Shown one piece after another: positions 44,301 to 54,116 of a stretch of 64,000 nt of DNA. The notes beneath the pieces are model-generated. The model made no database searches. It had not been told where the DNA came from and was given only the letters and a program-made list of their open reading frames with translations. This DNA is from Fervidicella metallireducens AeB (GTDB taxonomy: Bacteria > Bacillota > Clostridia > Clostridiales > Caloramatoraceae): NCBI RefSeq assembly GCF_000601455.1, contig NZ_AZQP01000001.1, positions 62,001 to 126,000 of the forward strand, written 5' to 3'. The translations under genes and the position numbers were made by a program. How positions within the stretch are numbered: the stretch's first letter is position 1; every line of letters begins with the position of its first letter.

Positions 44301-45725
44301 ATGAACTTTGAAGAACTGAAAACAAAAACCCTTGAAGAATTAAGGGAGATAGGAAAAAACTTCGGCATTAAATCCGTGACTAAATACAGGAAAAGTGAGC
44401 TTGTTGAAGAAATATTAAAAATACAGGAAAAAAGTGAGCATTCTGAGGATATTCAGGAAGAACTTCCAACGGAAATTCTTGAAGAAGTTGAAAAAGAGAT
44501 TGAGGAAGTAGAAGAAATTGTAAAGCCGGTAGAGAGTTTTAAACTGCATGATATTGATGTTGAAAAGAGAGAAAAAATACAGGAACTTCTGCAGGATTCT
44601 GACACAGTAGAAGGTATCTTTGAACATATAACAAATCAGTCCTATGGTTTTTTAAGACTTGACAATTACCAACAGGGTACAAGGGATATATATGTGTCTC
44701 CTTCTCAGATAAGAAAATTTGGCTTAAGAACTGGAGATAAGGTAAAGGGTAAAGCAAGATTCCCAAAGGAAGGTGAAAAATATAAAGCCCTTCTTTATCT
44801 TCAGGAAATAAATGGAGTGCAGCCAGAAAATATAGCAAGGAGAAAATCCTTTGAAAACTTAACACCCATTTACCCTAATAAAAGACTTAGCCTAGAAACT
44901 ACTGGTAATGATTTAGCTACAAGACTTATTGATCTGCTGGCACCTTTAGGAAGAGGACAAAGAGGAATGATTGTAGCTCCTCCAAAGGCAGGTAAAACAG
45001 TATTGTTAAAGAAAATAGCAAATGCTATTACCACCAATCATCCTGATGTAGAGCTTATTGTACTTCTGATTGATGAAAGACCTGAGGAAGTTACAGATAT
45101 GCAAAGATCAATTAAAGGTGAAGTTGTTTATTCTACCTTTGATGAAGAACCCAACAATCATACAGGTGTAGCTGAACTTGTTTTAGAAAGAGCTAAAAGA
45201 TTAGTTGAGATGAAGAAGGATGTTGTTATTCTTTTAGACAGCATTACAAGACTTGCCAGGGCATATAATCTAACCATTTCCCCAACAGGAAGAACATTAT
45301 CTGGAGGCCTTGATCCTGGAGCATTGATTCAACCAAAGAAATTTTTCGGTGCAGCCAGAAACATTGAAGAAGGCGGAAGTTTAACAATACTGGCAACTGC
45401 TTTAATTGACACAGGAAGCCGTATGGATGAAGTGATTTTTGAAGAATTTAAGGGAACGGGAAATATGGAAGTACACTTAGATAGAAGACTTCAGGAAAGA
45501 AGAGTTTTCCCAGCTATCGACATAAATAAATCTGGAACAAGAAGGGAAGATCTATTATTAAGTGAAGATGAACTGAATACCATCATTTCTATTAGAAAGC
45601 TTCAGGGAAATCTATCTACTCAGGAAGCCACAGAAAACCTAATAACTGCTTTAAGTAGAACTAAAAACAATAAGGATTTTGTTCAGATTTATCCTAAACA
45701 ATTAAGAGATGAAAAGTATCTGTAA
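44301..45725 (+). CDS. rho: Transcription termination factor Rho
   Basis: A 474-residue RNA-dependent hexameric helicase. It has an N-terminal Rho_N domain ([14 protein letters not shown]), a cold-shock RNA-binding domain (about 100-170; GFLRLDNYQ) and a RecA-like ATPase with Walker A PPKAGKT (Lys232). It is longer than E. coli Rho (419) because of an acidic insert rich in Glu at about residues 35-80. GGAGGTG precedes the ATG. Confidence 0.96.
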   Translation: MNFEELKTKTLEELREIGKNFGIKSVTKYRKSELVEEILKIQEKSEHSEDIQEELPTEILEEVEKEIEEVEEIVKPVESFKLHDIDVEKREKIQELLQDSDTVEGIFEHITNQSYGFLRLDNYQQGTRDIYVSPSQIRKFGLRTGDKVKGKARFPKEGEKYKALLYLQEINGVQPENIARRKSFENLTPIYPNKRLSLETTGNDLATRLIDLLAPLGRGQRGMIVAPPKAGKTVLLKKIANAITTNHPDVELIVLLIDERPEEVTDMQRSIKGEVVYSTFDEEPNNHTGVAELVLERAKRLVEMKKDVVILLDSITRLARAYNLTISPTGRTLSGGLDPGALIQPKKFFGAARNIEEGGSLTILATALIDTGSRMDEVIFEEFKGTGNMEVHLDRRLQERRVFPAIDINKSGTRREDLLLSEDELNTIISIRKLQGNLSTQEATENLITALSRTKNNKDFVQIYPKQLRDEKYL

Positions 45726-45731
45726 AAATAG

Positions 45732-45760
45732 TTGATTTAAAAAAATTACTATGATATAAT
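45732..45760 (+). promoter_or_regulatory. Sigma-A promoter of rpmE
   Basis: TTGATT (45732-45737), a 17-base spacer and a perfect TATAAT (45755-45760). Transcripts would begin near 45767 and carry a leader of about 160 bases. Confidence 0.8.
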
Positions 45761-45809
45761 GTTAAGAGTTGACGAATGGTATAGATTTTCAAATAAAAAA
45801 ATAATTTGA

Positions 45810-45888
45810 AAACTTTTGGGTTACTCCAAAGGCCGCAGAACTTTCATCTATTTGTGGTATTACTGGGCTAAAGGGGTACTCTTTACTA
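45810..45888 (+). promoter_or_regulatory. Candidate ribosomal protein L31 leader RNA
   Basis: A GC-richer block in an AT-rich leader, with AAAGGCCGCAGAAC, GGGTTACTCC and GGGGTACTC, precedes rpmE. Short pairings such as GGCC with GGCT and CCGCA with TGTGG are possible. Autoregulatory L31 leaders are known in Firmicutes. I infer this class from position and composition only. Confidence 0.45.
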
Positions 45889-45924
45889 ATTTTTTAAAAG
45901 ACAATTGTGAAAGAGGTGAAATAG

Positions 45925-46134
45925 ATGAGAGAAGGAATCCATCCAAACTATTCTGAAGCTGTTGTTAAATGTGCTTGTGGAAATACTTTCACAACAGGAT
46001 CAGTTAAGAAGGAATTAAGAGTTGACGTTTGTTCAAAGTGCCATCCATTCTACACAGGAAAGCACAAGGTGTTAGACACAGGTGGAAGAATAGAAAAGTT
46101 CATGAAGAAATACAACTTAAAATCAGAAGAATAG
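45925..46134 (+). CDS. rpmE: 50S ribosomal protein L31 (zinc-binding form)
   Basis: A 69-residue protein with four Cys (KCACG at 16/18 and CSKC at 36/39), the zinc-containing C+ form. Under zinc shortage, many bacteria replace this form with a Cys-less paralogue, which is not seen here. AGAGGTG precedes the ATG. It follows rho as in Bacillus and ends at a strong terminator. Confidence 0.96.
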   Translation: MREGIHPNYSEAVVKCACGNTFTTGSVKKELRVDVCSKCHPFYTGKHKVLDTGGRIEKFMKKYNLKSEE

Positions 46135-46162
46135 AAAAAAGACCGGAGTACCGGTCTTTTTT
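46135..46162. terminator. Terminator after rpmE
   Basis: A perfect 12-base-pair stem AAAAAAGACCGG / CCGGTCTTTTTT with loop AGTA. Confidence 0.92.
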
Positions 46163-46275
46163 AGTTAAATTATCTGAATTATGATAATAAAACTTCAAAA
46201 GAAAATATGAAATATATATTTTAAAAAATAGAAATAAATGTTACTATCAATATATATTGTTAAGGAGTGGGAAGC

Positions 46276-46854
46276 ATGTACGGACCTAAAGATCATGGAT
46301 GGATAGAGGTTGTTGTCGGACCTATGTATAGCGGCAAAAGTGAAGAACTTATCAGAAGAGTAAAAAGGGCAAAAATAGCCAAGCAAAGTATAATGGTTTT
46401 CAAGCCTGCTATTGATATAAGATATAGTAAAACTGATGTTGTATCCCATAGTGGAGATAAAGAGGGAGCAATATGCGTCTCAAGCGCAAAGGAAATATTG
46501 ACTTTTGTTACTGAGGATACGCAGGTTGTGGCAATTGATGAAGTTCAATTCTTTGATGATGAAATAATAGATGTGTGCAGAAAGCTTGCAGATAAAAATA
46601 AAAGGGTTATTTGTGCCGGGCTTGATATGGATTTTAGAGGAGAGCCCTTTGGACCAATACAGGGCTTATTAGCAATAGCTGAATTCGTAGACAAAATCCA
46701 GGCTATATGTGTTGTATGTGGAAATCCAGCAACACGAACACAAAGACTCATAAATGGCAAACCCGCAAGATATTCCGACCCAATAGTTTTAGTAGGTGCT
46801 CAAGAGGCTTATGAAGCTAGATGTAGAAAATGTCATATAATACCTAGGGATTGA
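46276..46854 (+). CDS. tdk: Thymidine kinase
   Basis: A 192-residue type II thymidine kinase for pyrimidine salvage; the ATG at 46276 follows AAGGAGTG, a GTG at 46267 overlapping it. P-loop GPMYSGKS, the lasso FRGEPFGP and zinc Cys pairs CVVCG and CRKCH are visible. It lies 9 bases before the next gene. Confidence 0.95.
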   Translation: MYGPKDHGWIEVVVGPMYSGKSEELIRRVKRAKIAKQSIMVFKPAIDIRYSKTDVVSHSGDKEGAICVSSAKEILTFVTEDTQVVAIDEVQFFDDEIIDVCRKLADKNKRVICAGLDMDFRGEPFGPIQGLLAIAEFVDKIQAICVVCGNPATRTQRLINGKPARYSDPIVLVGAQEAYEARCRKCHIIPRD

Positions 46855-46863
46855 GGTGTCAAA

Positions 46864-47073
46864 ATGAGAGGTGTCATTGACAGATTTGAAGGGGATTATG
46901 CTGTCATTATTAAGGATGATGGAAGCATAGAAAATGTAAATAGAACAAGACTCCCTGATGAAGCAAAGGAAGGGGATGTTTTGATTATGGAAGATATAAT
47001 AAAAGTTGATAATGAAAAGACAAGAAAGAGGACTGAGGAAGTCGAAAAATACCTGGATTTATGGGAAGAGTAA
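46864..47073 (+). CDS. DUF3006 domain protein
   Basis: A 69-residue small beta-rich protein beginning RGVIDRFEGDYAVI, followed by LPDEAKEGDVL; this is the DUF3006 pattern. The ATG follows GAGGTG. The family has no established function; such genes often sit beside tdk or hydrolases. Likely co-transcribed with tdk. Confidence 0.8.
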   Translation: MRGVIDRFEGDYAVIIKDDGSIENVNRTRLPDEAKEGDVLIMEDIIKVDNEKTRKRTEEVEKYLDLWEE

Positions 47074-47130
47074 GAGTATTTTTTTATAAGGGTTTCAGGA
47101 GTTTAAATGTTGAAAATAAGGGGTGATTAG

Positions 47131-48048
47131 ATGTCTGGAAGGACTAATATTGGGGGACAGGCAGTTATTGAAGGAGTAATGATGAGGGGGCCAAAAAAAG
47201 TTGCGGTTGCTGTAAGAAAACCGGATGGTGAAATTGAGGTTAAGGTTGAGGATAATGTTCCCCTTTCACAAAGAAATAAATTTTTTTCATTACCTTTAAT
47301 CAGAGGTGCAGTGGGACTTATTGACTCATTAACAATTGGTATAAAGACATTAACATATTCAGCTTCATTTTATGAAGATGAGGATGAAGAAAGCGAATTT
47401 GATAAGTTTCTGAAAAGAAAATTAGGCGATAAAGCAGAAAGTTTTATAATGGGCTTTGCGTTAATGCTTTCCTTCGTTATAGCCTTTGCACTTTTTTTTG
47501 CACTGCCAACATTGGCAGCAAATGTTATTAAGAAAATAAGTGATAATAGTGTACTGATAAATCTTGTTGAGGGCATAATAAGGCTGATTGTCTTTTTAAT
47601 ATACATTTTTTTAATAAGCAAGATGAGGGATATACAAAGGGTTTTTGAATACCATGGCGCAGAACATAAGAGTATATTCTGTTATGAAGCAAAAGTTCCA
47701 TTAACTCCCGAAAATGCTTCGAAATATGGTACCCTTCATCCACGATGTGGAACTAACTTTCTGTTAATCGTTATGATTATAAGTATCATTTTTTTTGGAT
47801 TTTTGGGGTGGCCTAATCTATTATTGAGAATTATTTCGAGAATAGTATTTTTACCATTAATTGCAGGAATATCATATGAGCTGATAAAGTGGTTTGGTAA
47901 ATCCAACAGCCCCATTGCCAGGATACTATCATATCCTGGGCTAATGTTGCAAAAGCTAACTACAAGGGAACCAGATGCGAGACAGTTAGAAGTGGCAATT
48001 GCGGCTTTAAAGGCAGTTATCCCAGAGGGAGATGAGACAACTACATGA
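47131..48048 (+). CDS. yqhQ: DUF1385 membrane protein (YqhQ-like)
   Basis: A 305-residue protein that begins with GGQAVIEGVMMRGP, the family hallmark. Four or so hydrophobic segments lie at about 110-165 and 205-255, and EYHGAEHKSIFCYE and HPRCGTNFL are conserved. Function is unknown. Its stop overlaps the prmC start by four bases, a common pairing in clostridia. Confidence 0.92.
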   Translation: MSGRTNIGGQAVIEGVMMRGPKKVAVAVRKPDGEIEVKVEDNVPLSQRNKFFSLPLIRGAVGLIDSLTIGIKTLTYSASFYEDEDEESEFDKFLKRKLGDKAESFIMGFALMLSFVIAFALFFALPTLAANVIKKISDNSVLINLVEGIIRLIVFLIYIFLISKMRDIQRVFEYHGAEHKSIFCYEAKVPLTPENASKYGTLHPRCGTNFLLIVMIISIIFFGFLGWPNLLLRIISRIVFLPLIAGISYELIKWFGKSNSPIARILSYPGLMLQKLTTREPDARQLEVAIAALKAVIPEGDETTT

Positions 48049-48890
48049 AAATTTTTGAAGCAATAAAGGAAGCAGTGAATATACTGAAGGATACAGAGAC
48101 ACCGCAGCTAGATGCAGAGGTACTTTTATGTTTTTTGCTGAAGCGAGAAAGAATATATTTGTATCTCAACAGAATTGAAGAATTAGATGTGGATATTGTT
48201 GATAAATATTTTAAGCTTGTTGATAGAAGAAAAAGGGGCGAACCAACTCAATATATAACAGGTCATCAGGAATTTATGTCATTAGATTTTTATGTAGAAC
48301 CTGGAGTATTAATACCAAGAGGGGATACAGAGATATTAGTTGAGGAAGTTCTAAAAAAAATAGAGTCTTTAAAAAAACCAGTTGTAGCTGATGTGGGGTG
48401 TGGGAGCGGAGCAATATCAGTTTCTATAGCAAAATACAAGGATGATGCAGTGGTTTATGCACTTGATGTTATGCCAATCCCGTTGGAAATTACAAAAATC
48501 AATGCAGAAATAAATGGAGTAAATGATAGGGTAATAGTACTAAAATCAGATAAACTTGCAGCACTTGAGGAAAAAATAGAAGAGATTGATGTTATAGTTT
48601 CAAACCCGCCATATATAAGGGAGGATGTTATAAAAACCCTTATGACTGAAGTTAGGGACTATGAGCCATATACAGCATTATCAGGAGGAGAAGATGGACT
48701 GTATTTTTACAGGAAGATAACAAAACAAGCTGCAAGGCTACTGAAAAATGGTGGCCTTTTAGCCTACGAAATCGGGCATGACCAAAGGGAGGATGTCACC
48801 AGTATCCTTGTTGAAAATGGCTTTGAAAATATAGAATTCTTTAAGGACTATGCAGGACATGACAGAGTTGTTTTGGGGTGGAAAAAATAA
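48045..48890 (+). CDS. prmC: Release factor glutamine methyltransferase PrmC
   Basis: A 281-residue SAM-dependent enzyme (HemK) that methylates the GGQ glutamine of release factors. It has an N-terminal helical domain, DVGCGSGAISVSIA for SAM and the catalytic SNPPYI. Its substrate gene prfA lies 1.2 kb downstream, separated by two transporter genes. Confidence 0.95.
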   Translation: MKIFEAIKEAVNILKDTETPQLDAEVLLCFLLKRERIYLYLNRIEELDVDIVDKYFKLVDRRKRGEPTQYITGHQEFMSLDFYVEPGVLIPRGDTEILVEEVLKKIESLKKPVVADVGCGSGAISVSIAKYKDDAVVYALDVMPIPLEITKINAEINGVNDRVIVLKSDKLAALEEKIEEIDVIVSNPPYIREDVIKTLMTEVRDYEPYTALSGGEDGLYFYRKITKQAARLLKNGGLLAYEIGHDQREDVTSILVENGFENIEFFKDYAGHDRVVLGWKK

Positions 48891-48952
48891 GGTTATAATC
48901 ATATCAATTAATTCAGATAGATAGTATACAAGTATATGGAGATGAAGAATAA

Positions 48953-49480
48953 ATGATATTTCAGCTATTTAAGGTGTTTGCAAAAATTGGTGCCTTTACT
49001 CTAGGAGGGGGATATGCAATGGTTCCCCTTATACAGTCAGAGGTTGTTGATAAAAAGCAATGGATAGAAAAGGATGAGTTTGTTGATATTTTGGCAGTTG
49101 CCCAGTCAACACCAGGGGCACTGGCAATAAACATGGCATCCTTTATAGGATACAGAAAAAAAGGGATATTAGGGGCAGTATCAGCAACCCTTGGATGCAT
49201 ACTCCCATCCTTTTTAAGTATTCTTTTTATAGCCATGTTTTTTGTTAGATTTATGGATAGGGAGATTGTAAAAAAGGCTTTTATGGGTATTAGACCAGCA
49301 GTTGCTGCTCTTATTGCCTTTTCTGTTTTTAAAATAGCTAAAACCAGTAGAATAAAATCAGTATGGTACCTGGTATCTGTTGGAGCCTTTGCTGCAGTAG
49401 GTTTTTTAAAGCTGGACCCCATATTTGTGATATTAATATCTGCTTTTACTGGAATTATATTTGCAAAGAGGGGTGAATAA
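48953..49480 (+). CDS. Chromate transporter family protein, first half-size subunit
   Basis: A 175-residue membrane protein with a single CHR domain: GGGYAM, AQSTPGALAIN and FLGCILPSFL-like blocks, with about five hydrophobic segments. Half-size CHR proteins work as pairs. The family exports chromate in some species; in a fermenter the true substrate is unknown. The second subunit starts one base after its stop. Confidence 0.9.
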   Translation: MIFQLFKVFAKIGAFTLGGGYAMVPLIQSEVVDKKQWIEKDEFVDILAVAQSTPGALAINMASFIGYRKKGILGAVSATLGCILPSFLSILFIAMFFVRFMDREIVKKAFMGIRPAVAALIAFSVFKIAKTSRIKSVWYLVSVGAFAAVGFLKLDPIFVILISAFTGIIFAKRGE

Positions 49481-49481
49481 T

Positions 49482-49997
49482 GTGGTATTTAAATTATTTA
49501 TTTTGTTTGCAAAAATAGGGGCATTTTCAATTGGCGGCGGTTATGCCATGCTTCCCTTTATACAGAGAGAAGTTATAGAAAAAAATCACTGGATGACATT
49601 TCAGGAATTCTCTGATATTCTGGCAATTTCGCAGATGACCCCAGGTCCTATTGCGGTAAATTCAGCAACCTTTGTAGGATATAAGCTAGCTGGAATATGG
49701 GGCAGTATCTTTGCTACATTAGGGGTAGTGCTGCCTTCATTTTTAATGATAATATTAATAGCTTCTTTTTTTGCCAAGGTATATGAAAAAGAACTGGTGA
49801 AGAAAGCTTTTATGGGTATCAGACCAGCAATAGTTGGACTGATTGCCTTCAGTGCCTATGGCATAACTAAGACTAATGTGATTGATTTTAAAAGTTCAGC
49901 TATTTTTATACTTGGTTTTAGTAGTTTGTTTATTAAAAAAATGGATCCCATCTACGTTATTATCATTTCAGCTATTATAGGGATTATTGTTTATTAG
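49482..49997 (+). CDS. Chromate transporter family protein, second half-size subunit
   Basis: A 171-residue paralogue of the upstream gene. The GTG at 49482 is chosen because GAGGGG lies eight bases upstream and it aligns the N-terminus (VFKLFILFAKIGAF) with the first subunit. It has GGGYAM and SQMTPGPIAVN. The two adjacent short genes probably form a heterodimer, replacing the fused long form. Confidence 0.9.
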   Translation: MVFKLFILFAKIGAFSIGGGYAMLPFIQREVIEKNHWMTFQEFSDILAISQMTPGPIAVNSATFVGYKLAGIWGSIFATLGVVLPSFLMIILIASFFAKVYEKELVKKAFMGIRPAIVGLIAFSAYGITKTNVIDFKSSAIFILGFSSLFIKKMDPIYVIIISAIIGIIVY

Positions 49998-50037
49998 ACA
50001 ACAAATAAAAACAACTTTTTAACATTTTCAACATTTC

Positions 50038-50067
50038 TTGTTTAAGCTGACTAGTTTGTGTTATAAT
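50038..50067 (+). promoter_or_regulatory. Sigma-A promoter of prfA
   Basis: TTGTTT (50038-50043), an 18-base spacer and TATAAT (50062-50067), 37 bases before the start. Confidence 0.6.
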
Positions 50068-50104
50068 ATCATAATGTGAAATTATATGATGGAGTGAGGA
50101 ATTT

Positions 50105-51175
50105 ATGCTAGATAAACTAGATTTTATTTTAGAAAAATATGATGATTTGTCCCATAAAATAAGTAGCCCAGAAATTATTGCTGATCAGGCTTTGTTTCAA
50201 AAACTTTGTAAAGAGCATGGAGCCTTAGAACCAATAGTAACAAAATATAAAGAATATAAGGCTGTGGTTCAGGGAATTAAAGATGATAAAGAAATGCTTA
50301 ATGAAAAGTTGGATAAGGAAATGAAGGAACTGGTTGAAGAAGAATTAAGGGAGTATCAGGAAAAAAAAGAAATACTGGAAAAGGAATTAAAAGTTCTGCT
50401 TCTTCCAAAGGATCCTAACGATGATAAAAACGTTTTCGTTGAAATAAGGGGTGGAGCAGGTGGAGACGAAGCAGCTTTATTTGCTGCAAACCTTTTCAGA
50501 ATGTATACAAGATACGCGGAAAGAAACAATTGGAAGGTTGAACTTATGTCAACAAATGCTACTGATATTGGTGGCTTTAAAGAAGTTGTATTTATGATAA
50601 AAGGCCATGGGGCTTATAGCAAGCTTAAATATGAAAGTGGTGTTCATAGAGTACAAAGAGTTCCAGATACTGAGGCAAGCGGTAGAATACACACATCTAC
50701 TGCCACCGTTGCTGTTCTTCCAGAAGCAGAGGATGTTGATATTCAAATAAATCCAAATGATGTAAGAGTAGACGTGTTCAGAGCATCTGGTAATGGTGGT
50801 CAGTGTGTTAATACAACTGACTCAGCTGTTAGATTAACCCATATTCCAACTGGTATAGTAATTTCCTGTCAGGATGAAAAATCACAGTTAAAAAATAAAG
50901 AAAAGGCTTTTAAGGTTCTTAAGGCTAGATTATATGAATTAGAACAGGAAAGACTCAGATCAGAAAGGGCAGAAGAAAGAAAGAGCCAGGTTGGTACTGG
51001 TGATAGAAGTGAGAGAATAAGAACCTACAATTATCCACAGGGAAGAATTACTGATCATAGAATAGGTCATACAATATATAGATTTGAAGCCTTTCTTGAT
51101 GGTGATATAGATGAAATGATCGATGCATTGATAACTGCTGATCAGGCAGAGAAAATGAAGGAAATAGGAGAATAA
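50105..51175 (+). CDS. prfA: Peptide chain release factor 1
   Basis: A 356-residue factor reading UAA and UAG stops. The catalytic GGQ is at residues 231-233 (GNGGQCVN), and the stop-recognition loop region has the [12 protein letters not shown] block with PxT-type RF1 features. TGGAGTGAGG precedes the ATG. The GGQ glutamine is the methylation site for PrmC. Confidence 0.95.
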   Translation: MLDKLDFILEKYDDLSHKISSPEIIADQALFQKLCKEHGALEPIVTKYKEYKAVVQGIKDDKEMLNEKLDKEMKELVEEELREYQEKKEILEKELKVLLLPKDPNDDKNVFVEIRGGAGGDEAALFAANLFRMYTRYAERNNWKVELMSTNATDIGGFKEVVFMIKGHGAYSKLKYESGVHRVQRVPDTEASGRIHTSTATVAVLPEAEDVDIQINPNDVRVDVFRASGNGGQCVNTTDSAVRLTHIPTGIVISCQDEKSQLKNKEKAFKVLKARLYELEQERLRSERAEERKSQVGTGDRSERIRTYNYPQGRITDHRIGHTIYRFEAFLDGDIDEMIDALITADQAEKMKEIGE

Positions 51176-51184
51176 TTTTAATTT

Positions 51185-51228
51185 TAGGCATGCGTGAATA
51201 CTTATGTACCTCAGGCATGCCTATGTTT
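51185..51228 (+). terminator. Hairpin after prfA
   Basis: TAGGCATGC (51185-51193) pairs with GCATGCCTA (51215-51223), followed by TGTTTT. The U-run is interrupted, so it may be only partly effective. Confidence 0.6.
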
Positions 51229-51247
51229 TAAAGAAAAGGAGTTAGGT

Positions 51248-51619
51248 ATGAAAAGATTTAAAGTAAATAAAGCTTTGTTTCTCATTTTTCCCATATTTTT
51301 GGCAACCCTTGTTTTAACTTATGTCTGGATTTTATATTCTAACAGCTACAAGTGGGTAAATATTTTAAATCTATCAATAGACTCTATTTTTTTAATCTGG
51401 TATTTGAATTATTTCTGCCATGAAGTTAGTATAGACAGCAGTGGGATTAATTTTTATACCCTGCTTAGAAAGACTAGGATTGATAAAAAAGAATTTGAAG
51501 GATTAAGACAATCATCATTTTTAACTAAGGTATATACAAAAAGGAAACATTATTATATTCTTACATCTAAGAATGGAAAAAATATTTTAGGTGAAATGTT
51601 TAAAGAGATAAATAAATAG
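51248..51619 (+). CDS. Membrane protein of unknown function with two N-terminal helices
   Basis: A 123-residue protein; the ATG at 51248 follows AAAGGAG, whereas the in-frame ATG at 51194 lies inside the prfA hairpin. Two hydrophobic segments (about 8-26 and 36-52) precede a soluble domain with alternating strands (IDSSGINFYTLLRKTRIDKKEF) that resembles a small bacterial PH-like domain. No family is certain. The following gene has the same layout, so they may be a functional pair. Confidence 0.65.
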   Translation: MKRFKVNKALFLIFPIFLATLVLTYVWILYSNSYKWVNILNLSIDSIFLIWYLNYFCHEVSIDSSGINFYTLLRKTRIDKKEFEGLRQSSFLTKVYTKRKHYYILTSKNGKNILGEMFKEINK

Positions 51620-51639
51620 CCACGGGAAGAGGTGGTAAT

Positions 51640-52254
51640 TTGAAGATAAAGAAACAATTAAAAAGGGATATTGCAAGGAGAAAGAAACTTACTGCAGCTT
51701 CATTATTTATAATGATATTAATGGTCTATTTAGTTGCTGTTCTCAATGATCAGGGAATTTTTATGGGATGGGAAAAATATTTTGCCTTTTTATATGTAGG
51801 TGTGGTGAACTTACTTCTTTTTGTAAATATCGTTAAATTAGTTTCTGATGATAAGTTTCAGTTGATACTTGGAAATCAAAAAGTAAGGATTAAGGACAGC
51901 TTTTTTAAGTCTCCCTTTAACATCAATCTTGATAAAATAATTTACATAGATATAGTAGAAAGAAAGAATTATGAGTTTGAAATAGTAATCATTATGGAAA
52001 AATTAAAGAGAAACAAACGCTTTGTAAAGTTTGATAATTCCTTTATCAAGGGGGATCCAGGCTATAAGAAAGTATATACACATTTAAGAAACAGCTATAA
52101 GGATAAAGATTTATATTGTTACATTATAAAAAAAGCTGGTGCTAGGAAATATTATTATCTTTATCTTTTGTATAAAAACTCTTACAATGCTGAATTTTCT
52201 CAGCTGGCTTTAAATTATGTAAGAACTTTTATGGAAGAGTATAATTTGTCATGA
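51640..52254 (+). CDS. Membrane protein of unknown function, same layout as its neighbour
   Basis: A 204-residue protein with a TTG start after GAGGTGG. A basic N-terminus precedes two hydrophobic segments (about 20-38 and 48-66) and a soluble domain (LGNQKVRIKDSFF..NINLDKIIYIDIVE). The C-terminus is Tyr-rich (KYYYLYLLYKNSYN). It lies 20 bases after the previous gene. Function unknown. Confidence 0.65.
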   Translation: MKIKKQLKRDIARRKKLTAASLFIMILMVYLVAVLNDQGIFMGWEKYFAFLYVGVVNLLLFVNIVKLVSDDKFQLILGNQKVRIKDSFFKSPFNINLDKIIYIDIVERKNYEFEIVIIMEKLKRNKRFVKFDNSFIKGDPGYKKVYTHLRNSYKDKDLYCYIIKKAGARKYYYLYLLYKNSYNAEFSQLALNYVRTFMEEYNLS

Positions 52255-52314
52255 ATATAATATATCTCCTTAAAATAGATTTTATTGAGATTAAAATTTT
52301 AAGGAGATGAAAAC

Positions 52315-53046
52315 TTGAATAAAATATTGTTTATAACACTAGTTGGTACTCTGGTTTGTGGAATAGGAACATCTTTAGGTGCTATCCTGGCAACGAGTTT
52401 TAGAAAATCCAATAATATAGTTATGTCAAGTATAATGGCGATAGCAGGGGGAATTATGTTTTCAGTTGTAACATTTGATTTAGTTCCTGAGGCTATAGCA
52501 ATGGGTGGAATGGTTTTAACCCTAGTGGGTATTGTTATTGGAGTGTTTTTTGTTACTCTTTTAGATATATTTTTACCCCATACTATGATGATGAAAAAAT
52601 ATGGTAAGCATCTGAAAACAGCATTATTGCTAGGTTTAGGGCTTGCTGCTCATAATTTTCCAGAGGGGCTGGCAATTGGTTCTGGTTTCATGGGAGGTAG
52701 AGCTTTGGGAGTAGAACTTGCCATTGTTATAGGACTGCACGATATTCCAGAGGGTGCAGCAGTGGCATCTCCCCTGATGCAGAGTAGAATAAGCAGATTT
52801 AAAATTATAGGAATAACTGCAGCAACAGCTTTGCCAACTGCTGTTGGGGCATATATTGGAGCTGCACTTGGGGAAATATCAAAAACCTTTATAACAATAT
52901 GTTTAGGATTTGCAGGTGGTACAATGCTTTATATTGTATGTGGAGAGCTTATTCCTGAAAGTAAGGATTTGTTTAAAGGGATTTTTTCAACAATTTCGAT
53001 AATTATTGGGATAATAATTGGATTGGTTATTACATCAATTTTATAA
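52315..53046 (+). CDS. ZIP family divalent metal transporter
   Basis: A 243-residue membrane protein with a TTG start after AAGGAGATG. Motifs HNFPEGLAIG in helix 4 and HDIPEGAAVA in helix 5 are the metal-binding sequences of ZIP (GufA/ZupT-like) transporters, which import zinc or iron. About eight membrane helices. The next gene follows after 12 bases. Confidence 0.92.
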   Translation: MNKILFITLVGTLVCGIGTSLGAILATSFRKSNNIVMSSIMAIAGGIMFSVVTFDLVPEAIAMGGMVLTLVGIVIGVFFVTLLDIFLPHTMMMKKYGKHLKTALLLGLGLAAHNFPEGLAIGSGFMGGRALGVELAIVIGLHDIPEGAAVASPLMQSRISRFKIIGITAATALPTAVGAYIGAALGEISKTFITICLGFAGGTMLYIVCGELIPESKDLFKGIFSTISIIIGIIIGLVITSIL

Positions 53047-53058
53047 GGAGATAGGAAA

Positions 53059-54102
53059 ATGAATACAAAGGTTTACTATATTGATGAACATGACACAGAT
53101 AAAATTAAGGAGGCAGCTGAAATAATAGCTTCTGGAGGTACTGTTGTTTTTCCAACTGAAACTGTTTATGGTCTAGGTGCTAATGCTTTAGATGAAAAGG
53201 CCTGTGAAAAAATTTTTACAGCAAAGGGAAGACCACAGGATAATCCATTAATAGTACATGTGGCGGATTTTGATCTATCAAAGTATGTTACTGATATTTC
53301 TGAAAATGCAAAAAAACTGATGGAAGCTTTCTGGCCAGGGCCACTTACCATAATAATGCCCAAAAAAGATATTGTTCCCCTTACAACAACAGGGGGGCTT
53401 GATAGTGTTGCTATCAGAATGCCATCAAACAAAATTGCAAGAAAGCTTATTGAGTTTTCAGGAGTTCCTATTGCAGCACCAAGTGCAAATATATCAGGAA
53501 GACCAAGCCCAACAACAATTGAGCATTGTATAAATGATTTAACTGGAAAAGTGGATATGATAATTGGCGGTGAAAAGTGTGATGTTGGATTAGAATCTAC
53601 AGTTGTTGACACAACAGGTGATGAAGTAGTGATTTTAAGACCAGGTGGAATAACAAAAGAAATGTTGGAGGAAGTAGTAGGAAATGTGTCCATTGACCCT
53701 GCTATTATGGAAAAGGCATCTGAGGGACTAAGACCAAAATCACCTGGTATGAAATATAGGCATTATGCACCTAAAGCTCCTTTAACTATAATCAAAGGTG
53801 ATTTGAATAACGTTATCAAGTATGTAAATGAGAAAACAGATGAGCTTTCAAATTATGGGTATAAGGTTGGAGTAATGGCAACGGATGAAACAATCAAGAA
53901 ATATAATGCAAATATTAAAATATCAGTAGGAGATCGTAAAGAAAGCGGAATAATTGCTGCAAATTTGTTTGATGTTTTGAGAGAATTTGATAAAATAGAT
54001 GTAGATTATATTTATGCAGAGGGTTTTTCAGAGGAAGGATTAGGTCTTGCCATAATGAATAGGCTTAAAAAGGCAGCAGGATACAATGTTATAGAAGTAT
54101 AA
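53059..54102 (+). CDS. tsaC: L-threonylcarbamoyladenylate synthase
   Basis: A 347-residue Sua5/YwlC-type protein: an N-terminal YrdC domain (GGTVVFPTETVYGLGANA, KGRPQDNPL) and a C-terminal Sua5 domain. It makes the threonylcarbamoyl-AMP for the t6A37 tRNA modification. It is followed by ywlE as in Bacillus, 14 bases apart. Confidence 0.94.
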   Translation: MNTKVYYIDEHDTDKIKEAAEIIASGGTVVFPTETVYGLGANALDEKACEKIFTAKGRPQDNPLIVHVADFDLSKYVTDISENAKKLMEAFWPGPLTIIMPKKDIVPLTTTGGLDSVAIRMPSNKIARKLIEFSGVPIAAPSANISGRPSPTTIEHCINDLTGKVDMIIGGEKCDVGLESTVVDTTGDEVVILRPGGITKEMLEEVVGNVSIDPAIMEKASEGLRPKSPGMKYRHYAPKAPLTIIKGDLNNVIKYVNEKTDELSNYGYKVGVMATDETIKKYNANIKISVGDRKESGIIAANLFDVLREFDKIDVDYIYAEGFSEEGLGLAIMNRLKKAAGYNVIEV

Positions 54103-54116
54103 AGAGGAGGACAGGT

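Noticed and set aside
48961-49422. A 153-codon open frame on the minus strand
   Set aside because: It lies wholly antisense to the first chromate transporter gene, lacks a binding site, and its open frame is a by-product of the coding sequence on the other strand.
53166-53693. A 175-codon open frame on the minus strand
   Set aside because: It is antisense to tsaC, whose motifs are clear; no family resemblance and no binding site.
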